Shown one piece after another: positions 55,909 through 64,000 of a DNA stretch of 64,000 nucleotides. The notes under the pieces are model-generated. The model made no database searches. It had not been told where the DNA came from and saw nothing but the letters and a program-made list of their open reading frames with translations. Within the stretch, counting starts at the first letter, position 1, and every line of letters begins with the position of its first letter. The position numbers and the translations under genes were made by a program. This stretch comes from Papaver somniferum (taxonomy: Eukaryota; Streptophyta; Magnoliopsida; Ranunculales; Papaveraceae), in contig NC_039367.1 of assembly GCF_003573695.1 (NCBI RefSeq), forward strand, positions 31,582,442-31,646,441, in the 5' to 3' direction.

Positions 55909-57437
55909 GAGACTTTTCAAATTTTGAACTTGAAAGAATCGGAAGTAAACACAACACCCGAACTTCCGAATATGGGTTGTCTAACCTTCTATATTGGCCC
56001 TTGGAACCACCTAGAGCCATGGCATGGTTTGTTTTGAACTGGTAATATTCGGAGGATAATGTTTTTTTGTAAAGTCCCGAATGTACGATGGCCCAAAAAT
56101 CAGAATTTGGTAAAAACTGATACTTTTCAAATTTTGAACTTGAAAGAATCAGAAGTAAACACAACACCCGAACTTCCGAATATGGGTTGTCCAACCTTCT
56201 ATATTGGCCCTTGGAACCACCTAGAGCCATGACATGGTTTGTTTTGAACTTGTAATATTCAGAGGATAATGTTTTTTTTGTAAAGTCCCGAATGTACGAT
56301 GGCCCAAAATCAGAATTTGGGAAAACTGATACTTTTCAAATTTTGAACTTGAAAGAATCGGAAGTAAACACAACACCCGGACTTCCGAATATGGGTTGTC
56401 TAAACTTCTATATTGGCCCTTGGAACCACCTAGAGCCATGGCATGGTTTGTTTTGAACTTGTAATATTCGAAGGATAATGTTTTTTTGTAAAGTCCTGAA
56501 TGTACGATGGGCCAAAAATCAGAATTTGGGAAAACTGATACTTTTCAAATTTTGAACTTGAAAGAATTGGAAGTAAACACAACACCCGAACTTCCGAATA
56601 TGGGTTGTCTAACCTTCTATATTGGCCCTTGGAACCACCTAGAGCCATGGCATGGTTTGTTTTGAACTGGTAATATTCGGAGGATAATGTTTTTTTGTAA
56701 AGTTCGGAATGTACGATGGCCGAAAAATCAGAATTTGGGAAAAACTGAGTCTTTTCAAATTTTGAACTTGAAAGAATCGGAAGTAAGCATAACACCCGAA
56801 CTTCCGAATATGGGTTGTCTAACCTTCTATATTGGCCCTTGGAACCACCTAGAGCCATGGCATGGTTTGTTTTGAACTTGTAATATTCGGAGGATAATGT
56901 TTTTTTGTAAAGTCCCGAATGTACGATGGGCCAAAAATCAGAATTTGGGAAAACTGATACTTTTCAAATTTTGAACTTGAAAGAATCGGAAGTAAACACA
57001 ACACCCGAACTTCCGAATATGGGTTGTCTAACCTTCTATATTGGCCCTTGGAACCACCTAGAGTCATGGCATGGTTTGTTTTGAACTTGTAATATTCGAA
57101 GGATAATGTTTTTTTGTAAAGTCCCGAATGTACGATAGGCCAAAAATCAGAATTTGGGAAAACTGATACTTTTCAAATTTTGAACTTGAAAGAATCGGAA
57201 GTAAACACAACACGCGAACTTCCGAATATGGGTTGTCTAACCTTCTAAATTGGCCCTTGGAACCACCTAGACCCATGGCATGGTTTGTTTTGAACTTGTA
57301 ATATTCGGAGGATAATGTTTTTTTGTAAAGTCCCGAATGTACGATTGCCCAAAAATCAGAATTTGGAAAAAACTGATACTTTTCAAAGTTCGTACTTGAA
57401 ATAATCCGAAGTAAACACAACACCCGAACTTCCGAAT

Positions 57438-57699
57438 GACGACTGACTCAACTATATTCGGTACTAATGAAAATTTTATGGCTCCCGAATATATCATTTT
57501 CCAAATTCGGTAGTATTGAAATTACTTATTCTTTCGATTGTGATTAAAAATTCAGAAATTGTTGTGAAGTTCATAATCAATCCTTAAAAACGACATAATA
57601 CGACATAACACAAATCCAAACCTTAAAAAGTACATAATCCAACACAACACAAATCATTGTCATTTATCTGTTCTTCTTTACTTTACGACCATGACTACC
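57438..57699. other. Spacer between the satellite end and the PMD gene
   Basis: It contains three more half-sites (ATTCGGTACT, CTCCCGAATAT, ATTCGGTAGT) in its first 80 bp. A diverged short repeat, CCTTAAAAACGACATAAT and CCTTAAAAAGTACATAAT, lies at about 57581-57640. It probably includes the 3' untranslated region of the minus-strand PMD gene. Confidence 0.5.
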
Positions 57700-58730
57700 T
57701 CACAGTCCTGCAAGACCACGGGTTTGAGCAACTTCCGTTACAGCACCTTCAGCGCTCGATGAAGCTCGAGTTCTTTTACCCGTCTTTGATACTGCCACCT
57801 TGGGCGGATGCCTTTTCGTGACTTTCTCCCCAAACTGGGCAGCATAATCTTCGTTATCCATATTATCAAGATCTCTAGCCTCTTTGATCTTCTCAGCTGG
57901 CATGGGATCTCCGCTCTTCAGGCATGCAGTTAACATTTTGGAAACACGCTTGAACCTATTCACCTGTTTTTTATACGTAATGACATAACATCAAACGATA
58001 ATTACCTAAAATTTATAGGAATAATATAAAATGAACAAAAATATAAGAACATGCACCAGTCTATCATAACCAGCTGGTTTGTCTTTGATGATACAATTAT
58101 AACTTGAACCCGCCGCAGTATTGTTGGATTTGATTTCACGGATAACCAAAGGATGTGATACGTTGTTATACCAACTCATATAGCCTGGAGAATTTTCATC
58201 ACCTCGGGTGGTTTGTCTACCAGTGTCGATAATGAAGTCATTCCTCTTATCCCAGTTATCAAGAACAGTAGGTTGGCCTGTGTGAACAATCGTGAGATTG
58301 TCACCACTAGAAGAGCACAACTCCAACTCCAATTTGTAGTAATCCTCCATTTCCTCCATAGGTTGATGTTGTATATACCCGTGTTGTCGCATCACCCTAG
58401 AGGGGTTATACATCACATATCCTGTGGGGTTCCACAATGGTCCAAAATAAAGGGACAAGTCCGACCGAACATTTATATGCCCACTGGCTCGATCTTCCTT
58501 GTATGGATCAAAGCATACGTCTGAGGCCTTCAATTGGTCTACAATCTCCCTCATGCGAATCAACTGCTGCTCTTTTGTCCTAGAACGGTTGTCTTCAAAT
58601 ATATACTTTGTTCCTCTAGGAGTACCTTTGCACCACTCCGGATTCTCTCCGGCCAACTTCAGGATAGGGAAGTGGTCATAGATTCATGCCTATATACATA
58701 AGAAACCAAGTTTTAGTAAATAAGATTGTG

Positions 58731-59215
58731 TATATTCGGTAGTAATTTCCAAACGTTATTTCCGATTATATATAATCGGAAATAAAACTGAGTACCTATC
58801 CACCGAATAACCAACATTCGGAAATAGATATGGATCATTTCCTAACGAATATGCGTCATCTGGAGTTCAGCAACCTATAGTTTTTCTGGCATGTATATTC
58901 GGTTCTAATATCAAAAGAATATTTCCGATTATATATAATAGGAAAACAAAATAAGTACCTAGCCACCGAATAACAAACATTCGGAGAAATAGATGGATCA
59001 TTTCCTACCGAATATGCGTCATTTGGAGTTCAGTAACCTATAGTACTTTGGCCTATATATTCGGCCGTAACTCCCCAAGACTAAAATCCGATTCTAAACA
59101 ATCAGAAGTAAAACTAAGTAACATGTTCCCGAATAACCTACATTCGGAAGTTAACAATGTAGATATCCTACCGAATATGCATAGTTTGGAATTATGAATA
59201 TGCATCATATATATT
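58731..59215. repeat. About 163-bp tandem repeat, three copies, in a PMD intron
   Basis: Copies begin with TATATTCGG at 58731, 58894 and 59056, spaced 163 and 162 bp. The first two share long blocks such as GAATATGCGTCAT and GGAGTTCAG; the third is more diverged. Each carries several ATTCGG/CCGAAT half-sites. The repeat fills the intron between exons 3 and 4 (58690-59261). Confidence 0.8.
58756..58785. repeat. Perfect 30-bp palindrome
   Basis: The arms are TTATTTCCGATTATA and its exact reverse complement, with no spacer, centred between 58770 and 58771. The half-site TCCGATT/AATCGGA is at the core. The matching place in the next 163-bp copy (about 58919 onward) is a decayed version. Confidence 0.9.
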
Positions 59216-60587
59216 GTCTACCGAATAACTGTAGAGTGAGTTATAGAGTTAAAGAAAAAACCTGCAATAGAGCCACGTTCCCGACAACTTGGCAGGTTCC
59301 TAGCCTCGAAGCCTTTCTCAACTCTTCCATCAAGAATGCTAGGCATGTCGTGCCCCAAGAATAGTCATCGACTTCATGGAGAGGATCCAAAAGTTGTATA
59401 AGGTTGGCGTCGATCCGGTTTCCAGAAGTATTGGGGAATATGACACATCCCAATACACAAAGGAGATATGCGGTGGCAGCGTGGTTCACTTGCTCATCAG
59501 TTAACGTTCCATTCTTTTCCTTCTCCAAGGTGCCTCGGAACATATTCATCAAAGCTGTAATGTTGATCTGTCTTGTTCTGTAACTTGTATGCCTCCTAAA
59601 CTCTGTTGTTGTTGACTCTTCATCCCAACCTAAGCACTTTTTAGTTAGAGCATAAAGTTGTGCCCAACTTAACTGCTTTGTGTAGTTAAACTTCACAGCT
59701 GTGCCTTGGTCGGGAAGGTTAAGAATCTGCACAACATCATCCGGGGTAATCGTCATCTCCCCAAACGGCATATGGAAAGTATCAGTCTCATGATACATTC
59801 TCTCCACGAACGCCGATATGGCCACACGATCATGTTCCAACAATGAATTCTCGGCGGCATTAGCTAACCCCGAGTTGGCAACAATTGACTTGAACCTTTC
59901 ACATTCACCGGATAAAGGCCACGCAAGCATTTTTTTTGGTGCGGCGGTAGGTTTGAGTAGACGGACCGCATCTTGATGATCCTATTAAAGTACATACAAA
60001 AATCCTTAATACAAATATTACGATATAACACATAGACAATACATTAATAAAAAATAGTAATTTTATTACCTTGTCGTATATTTCTCTGTCCCATGAGTCT
60101 TTATATCCAAATAGCAATTTTCCTCTATCCGCTGGTAGCCCAAGGATTGTGCCTGCTGGAATACCCTTCTTCTTCAAGTGCTGAGGGACAAGATGTGATG
60201 CTTTCTTAGCAATATCCTTCTTTACACCATCTTTTCCTTTTTTTGGCTTTTTGGGTACCACTTGGTTGTCCTTCTTCTTCTACTCTTGGCATTGGATCAA
60301 CTGGTTCAATTTCATGGTGGGGTGTAACTTGTGGAGCAGTTGGTTCTGCACTTTGTTGAGCGGCTTGTTCAACACTTGGTTGCACCCCTTGTTCACTGCC
60401 TTGTTGTTCTACACTTTGTTCAACACTTGGTTGCACTCCTTGTTGACTGCTTTGTTCTTGTAAGCTTTGTTGAGCACTTGAATTATCTTTGGCACTCCTT
60501 TTCCTCCTAGCACTAGTTGTCACTTTCTTCCTCCTATCTCGACTTTGTCTAAACAACAAAGAAAGGAACAATATTTACAAACTATAT

Positions 60588-60960
60588 AATCGGAAGACAA
60601 AGTATGGAAATATAACCCGAATGTACACATTCGGACGTAAGAAGACACATATTGTTCCCGAATACAAAACAATCGAAAGCTAACTAAACATATTTACAAC
60701 CGAATATGCATCAATTGGAGTTCAGAAGCTCTAAATTTTTCATCCTACACAATCGGAAGACAAAGTACACAACTATAACCCGAATAAACAAATTCGGAAG
60801 TAAGAAGACACATATTTTTCTCGAATGAAAAACAATCGGAATATAACTAAACATGTTTACAACCGAATATTCATCAACTGGAGTTCAGAAACTCTAAAAT
60901 TTTATCCTACACAATCGGAGGTATAAAACATTACATTGTCTTCCGAATAAATACTGGCCC
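60588..60960. repeat. About 163-bp tandem repeat in the first PMD intron
   Basis: AATCGG starts at 60588, 60751 and 60913, again spaced 163 and 162 bp; the third copy is only partial. Shared blocks include CGGAAGACAAAGTA, AAGAAGACACATATT and TGGAGTTCAGAA. The same ACCGAATAT...GGAGTTCAG block appears in the intron repeat at 58731-59215, so the two intron arrays belong to one family. The intron is 60549-61345. Confidence 0.8.
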
Positions 60961-61006
60961 CAAAATGGGATTTTTTCCTATATCAGAAAATTTTGAGATT
61001 TTTTCA

Positions 61007-61034
61007 ATATATATATATATATATATATATATAT
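61007..61034. repeat. (AT)14 microsatellite
   Basis: An uninterrupted AT dinucleotide run of 28 bp sits in the first PMD intron and leads directly into another ATTCGGTAG half-site. Confidence 0.95.
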
Positions 61035-61704
61035 TCGGTAGTGAGTGTACTTCTGAATACTGTGTGTCTACTTAAATATATTCGGGAGGCAAAAAATTCA
61101 TTAAACTACCGATTATTACCAGTTTGTATCCAGGAAGATATGGCCAACAATATTCGGCCGATAACCATCAAATATTTCTCCCGAATACTGTCGATGTTCT
61201 TGAGAAATGAAGAACACGACTACATTCGGAAGTAATAATCATGAATATCGCCCGAATCTGGATAAAAAACCGAAAACTCTTGAATTTTTTTTTCTCGATT
61301 CGTCGAATTAAAGCGAAATAAACCCCAAAAATGATAGATTCTTACCTAATTGGGGCCATTTGAAGTTGACGAAGTGTTTGACTATCGGAATCGCCACCAC
61401 CGACTACATCGACGGGTACTTCTTCTTCGCGTTCTTCTTCATTTGCAGCAACAATTTCTTTATTTCTTGCTAAAATCCCAATCTTTGGATCGATACCCCG
61501 AGCAACGTTTTTGGTTCTAGGTCTGTGGGTTTCATTTCCCTTATCCATTGTTTTATAAACGAATCGACGATGTTTTGATTTTACGATTCGCGACGATGTT
61601 TCTGTTGAACACAAGAACGAGGAAAAAAAAATTTCTTCCACAATCGGAAGATAATATGAAACTGGAAGAAGAAGAGTTGAAATGAGTAGAATTTTTTTTG
61701 ATTT

Positions 61705-61714
61705 GGTTTTTATA
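61705..61714 (-). promoter_or_regulatory. TATA box of the PMD gene
   Basis: The minus strand reads TATAAAAACC, about 165 bp upstream of the ATG at 61548 and about 70 bp upstream of the alternative ATG at 61641. An AATCGGAAGATAAT half-site lies between it and the coding region (about 61642-61655), in the likely leader. The promoter is about 85 bp inside the right TIR. Confidence 0.5.
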
Positions 61715-61798
61715 CGATTTTACTGGAAGGGCATTTATGTAACTTCAATATCATATAGGATACCCCTTAACTAGAGTCTTTGGCTGGGTATAAATTGA

Positions 61799-61839
61799 TG
61801 GCCCCTAAATCCTTTCGGGTGGCCCCTAAAAACGCGAGG
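61799..61839 (-). repeat. Right terminal inverted repeat (41 bp)
   Basis: The reverse complement begins CCTCGCGTTTTTAGGGGCCA and matches the left terminal repeat at 40 of 41 positions. It carries the same internal pair of TTTAGGGGCCA blocks. Confidence 0.9.
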
Positions 61840-61847
61840 ATAATCAA
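61840..61847. repeat. Right target-site duplication (8 bp)
   Basis: ATAATCAA directly follows the right TIR and is identical to 1394-1401. Confidence 0.85.
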
Positions 61848-63399
61848 GTGGATTAAGTGGGCTTTCATATTATACATCAAGCTTCAGAAATTAAAGAGGT
61901 ACAGAAGGGAATCTAATCTAGGAAGTGCGATGACGCATGTGTCCTAGGCTCCTAGCTGGTTCATCAGACACTGTCCTCTATGGACATCATGAATGCACTT
62001 GGCTTGGTTTTTCTTGGTGCGTCCTAGTTAAATCAAGTCAAACATAGCGCACACATGCCTTTCTATTAATAGCTCATCCTCTCTAGAATTCATTACCATT
62101 TACAAATGTTTCCTGACTAATGTCCCCTAAAAGAAACCGATTTTCTTAGTTAGTAGAGCGGAGTTGTGACCTTTGAAGGGTTTTCAACTGGACTTGCTTA
62201 GATGCTTCATAAGAACTGGACTTGCTTAGGACTGGTTTGCTGCGGGCCAGCCCATACCATCCATACCTATGCTGTTTAATAATTGCTTAAGCTTATTTTA
62301 AAATCATGTAACGAAATAAATTAGAAAGAAACAAAATTAAAATCATGTAAAGAAATAAATTAGAAAGAAACAAAAGTCCCATGTTGTTGGCTAATGGTCC
62401 TTTTGCCGCTAATTAGTTTTTCTCCGGCCACTACAAACGGGAAAAGTCAAGACACATTGATACATCATGTATTCCTTCAATTTCAGGAAAAGTGATACTT
62501 TTATTTCTTTTATTGATTTTGAGACAAAATCAATAAGAGATTTGTGTAAGAAAAGAGAAGCCACTGAAAACTTTGTTTGAAACAAATTTGGATGCCCAAA
62601 AAATCCATTCGTTGTATTGAATTAAAAATGTTGCTATGTTGAATGTTTGATGTTATTGTGAATAATACAGTAAATAAACCAACCAAGAACATCTAGAAAT
62701 AAAGGAGGCGGAAAATGGTATCAAAAGATGCACGTTAAGGCGAAGATAGAATAATTAAATGTTTTTTTTCCTTTTCCGGTATTAGAAATCTAGTTGTAGA
62801 TTGATCACGCAATATGGGAGTGCATAGCGTAATCGCATGCGTCACTCGGCTAGCCAGAGTTTTTAACTCACGGCTTTGATTGCTTCCCTTAGACTAAAAG
62901 TCTTCTTCTGTCTCCTCTCATTTGGTTATGATTTTGAAGAAAAATTAATTTCTTATACGTATTCTCAAGAACACATGTCAGAAGCATATTTTATATAGCT
63001 AATATAATAATAATTTGATTATGTACATTATCTTCTATGTCATTTCCATGTCAGTCCAACCTATACGCTACCTACTAGCTAGTCCTCGTATTCACACAAA
63101 ATCCCAAGAATAGCAAACGCAAGTTGCTTTTCGAAAATGGAATTAGATACTGTGCATTTTCGCTTACTACTTGAGCAGTTTATTCCTCCCTTGTTCAAGT
63201 TGTAAACTAGGACCATCCCGGGGAGCTGGTCTATTTTTCTGTCACGTCCACGTCCAAAAAGAATAAACAATCTGGAAAATAATCCGTTTCGTCCTTGGTT
63301 CTAGAAAGCCTGTAATATGAAACATATATATTACACTTAATTGGCTTATTGCAGTTTGCGTGTGATAGTATATGCGCTTTTGAACACCAGTAAGGCAAT
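61848..63399. other. Right host flank with no recognised gene
   Basis: AT-rich sequence with only short frames that show no family resemblance. None of the ATTCGG/CCGAAT motif density of the element continues here, which supports the element boundary at 61839. Confidence 0.5.
62298..62375. repeat. 39-bp tandem duplication, two copies
   Basis: TTAAAATCATGTAACGAAAT... at 62298-62336 is repeated at 62337-62375 with very few differences (C/A at one site, and the last base or two). It is a local duplication in the host flank. Confidence 0.85.
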
Positions 63400-63873
63400 A
63401 CTCCTTGTTAGAGCAAGTCCAAATTGTCCAATGACACTTAATTTGATCATTTGCATGTCCACGTGGACTATCGAACTGAGTTTTGGGCAGTGGAAAACAG
63501 GTAAATGATGGGCAATTAAACTATTGGCACCCATTTTTATACTATAAACAAATATATATTAATTCTGATGGGACCCACTTTTGTAATATTTAATGGGGGC
63601 GGTTATTAAAATTTTTTTATGAAAATATAAACTAATTTTCGTTTTAACTAACTTTTATGTTTTTCTTTTGTTTTAATAATGCTATATCGTCTCAAATTAA
63701 TTCGATCGTCTCTGTTGGATTCGTTCGGTTCAACTTGAGTCGTGATGAACAAAACTTTTTATTTGAGGGTTTGTTCATCCGTTTTTATGATTTGTCATTT
63801 CCACTGTAGGTGTATAATAATCAAATCTACCTATTTGATGTGCACACTAGAATTGCTCTTAGACTCCTTGTTA
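63400..63873. mobile_element. Probable small non-autonomous DNA transposon (MITE)
   Basis: An 11-bp direct repeat ACTCCTTGTTA occurs at 63400-63410 and 63863-63873. Just inside are short inverted ends: GAGCAA at 63411 and TTGCTC ending at 63858. TTA next to both ends (63408-63410 and 63859-63861) would suit a PIF/Harbinger (Tourist-like) insertion of 448 bp. The longer direct repeat would instead suggest an insertion of 452 bp with uneven ends. No coding capacity is visible. Confidence 0.4.
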
Positions 63874-64000
63874 GATGAGTGCTTCTTTTATCCATATATT
63901 GAATCTTATGACTATTTCCAAACATTTCCCAATTGCCTTTCCACGTCAGTTTAGGAAGAGCCTAGGCTCAGCGGTTGTTTTTTATTAGTATCGTGAACGG
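63874..64000. other. Host flank to window end
   Basis: I see nothing recognisable in this stretch. Confidence 0.4.

Larger units (their letters stand above)
3517..57437 (+). repeat. Satellite array, monomer about 209 bp, about 257 units
   Basis: Head-to-tail monomers of mostly 209 or 210 bp run from 3517 to a truncated last unit (57303-57437); about five of the units fall in the N gap. Monomer layout: ATTCGGAGGATAATG at 1-15, a T run, CCCGAAT at 30-36, an AT-rich middle, AATCGGAAGT at 100-109, a 15-bp loop, ACTTCCGAAT at 125-134, then a 75-bp tail containing CCATGGCATGG. The unit thus carries two inverted pairs of the ATTCGG/CCGAAT half-site. Five of its six CpGs lie in these half-sites. The array lies wholly inside the transposon and uses the same motif as its subterminal and intron DNA. 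Recurrent ORFs in both orientations are translations of the repeat: 210-bp units keep frame and 209-bp units break it, so they are not genes. Confidence 0.97.
57700..61548 (-). pseudogene. Plant mobile domain (PMD, MAIN/MAIL-like) gene with nonsense and frameshift mutations
   Basis: Proposed exons, in transcription order: 61548-61346, 60548-60070, 59981-59262, 58689-58057 and 57963-57700, joined by GT-AG introns in consistent phase, about 765 codons. The N-terminal region is basic and acidic by turns, followed by a Gln-rich stretch with two QGVQPSVEQ copies and a Lys-rich stretch. The PMD domain spans exon 3 and the start of exon 4; visible hallmarks are FHMPFGEMTITPDDVVQILN, YLLCVLGCVIFPNTSGNRID and the WGTTCLAFLMEELRKASR segment. 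Exon 4 should begin with Ala-Trp, but the Trp codon is TGA (58686-58684). A one-base frame change lies near 60240-60265. PMD proteins occur in plant MULE and Ty3 elements and, as domesticated host genes, in silencing and genome-stability roles; their molecular activity is unclear. A longer in-frame start at 61641 is possible. As sequenced, the gene cannot make a full product. Confidence 0.85.
1402..61839. mobile_element. Giant (about 60.4 kb) MULE-like DNA transposon carrying a PMD gene and a satellite array
   Basis: The ends are a 41-bp terminal inverted repeat with one mismatch, bounded by identical 8-bp direct repeats. That is direct evidence that the two ends inserted as a unit. The cargo near the ends is a FAR1/MURA-like zinc-finger fragment on the plus strand at the left and a PMD gene on the minus strand at the right, both reading inward; PMD genes are known in some plant MULEs and Ty3 elements. 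About 54 kb of the interior is a 209-bp satellite. Whether the array was present at insertion or expanded later cannot be read from the sequence. Both coding regions are damaged, so this copy is presumably non-autonomous. The 8-bp duplication is shorter than the usual 9 bp of MULEs and would also suit hAT elements, but the coding content favours MULE. Confidence 0.8.

Noticed and set aside
3697..57423. Many ORFs of 60-282 codons on both strands of the array
   Set aside because: All are translations of the same monomer. Runs over several monomers occur where units are 210 bp (70 codons), and the frame breaks at 209-bp units. No start context, promoter or domain is seen, and the same peptide recurs in hundreds of copies.
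3517..57437. CRISPR-like array
   Set aside because: The whole 209-bp unit is repeated with no unique spacers, and the context is a plant genome.
3517..57437. Ribosomal intergenic spacer or 5S array
   Set aside because: No rRNA-like segment, Pol III box arrangement or terminator pattern is seen in the unit, and it is bounded by transposon sequence.
58213..58681. Plus-strand ORFs opposite the PMD exon 4
   Set aside because: They are antisense shadows of a well-supported spliced PMD exon, with no domain resemblance.
60251..60683. Plus-strand hydrophobic ORFs opposite the Gln-rich PMD exon
   Set aside because: The Leu/Phe-rich translation is the complement of Gln/Lys-rich codons on the minus strand.
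1402..61839. Two separate solo elements whose ends happen to face each other
   Set aside because: The 8-bp duplication is identical and directly adjacent to both ends, and both inner flanks share the same motif family, so one insertion is the simpler reading. This remains open to test with an empty site.
63079..63270. Short minus-strand ORF in the right flank
   Set aside because: It is 63 codons with no recognisable family and no promoter or splice context that supports it.

Overview
The window looks like nuclear DNA of a flowering plant, probably a eudicot. It is AT-rich and intergenic, with GT-AG introns, a Mutator-like (MULE) FAR1-type zinc-finger coding remnant, a plant mobile domain (PMD) gene, and a long satellite array interrupted by an assembly gap. 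I cannot name the species from sequence alone.

Layout. Positions 1-1393 are host flank with the 5' part of an unidentified minus-strand gene (about 1-255). Positions 1402-61839 behave as one very large DNA transposon: a 41-bp terminal inverted repeat (40/41 matches) at 1402-1442 and 61799-61839, flanked by a perfect 8-bp direct repeat ATAATCAA at 1394-1401 and 61840-61847. Inside the left end is a plus-strand, frameshifted and truncated FAR1/MURA-like gene (1703-3030) fused to a minus-strand gene start (3253 leftwards). Inside the right end is a five-exon minus-strand PMD gene (61548-57700) broken by a frameshift and by a stop codon in place of a conserved Trp. Between them lies a head-to-tail satellite of about 209 bp per unit (3517-57437, about 257 units including a 997-bp gap of Ns). 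Positions 61848-64000 are right host flank with a probable small MITE.

The unusual point is that satellite and transposon appear to be one system. The short motif ATTCGG / CCGAAT (and AATCGG / CCGATT), mostly in inverted pairs, is scattered through the element's subterminal DNA and introns and is also the framework of the satellite monomer. The left subterminal segment 1566-1600 aligns without gaps to the monomer's hairpin segment at 26 of 35 positions. Two PMD introns contain a second tandem repeat of about 163 bp built from the same motifs. My interpretation is that the element's own subterminal inverted motifs, possibly transposase-binding sites, were amplified into a 54-kb array inside it.

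The array has higher-order structure (periods of about 3,350 bp = 16 units, 2,303 bp = 11 units and others), one out-of-register junction, a subfamily with a replaced hairpin loop, and signs of assembly trouble: an N gap, an apparently identical 5.7-kb block present twice 6,488 bp apart, and two zones of clustered micro-indels. All ORFs inside the array are repeat translations, not genes.
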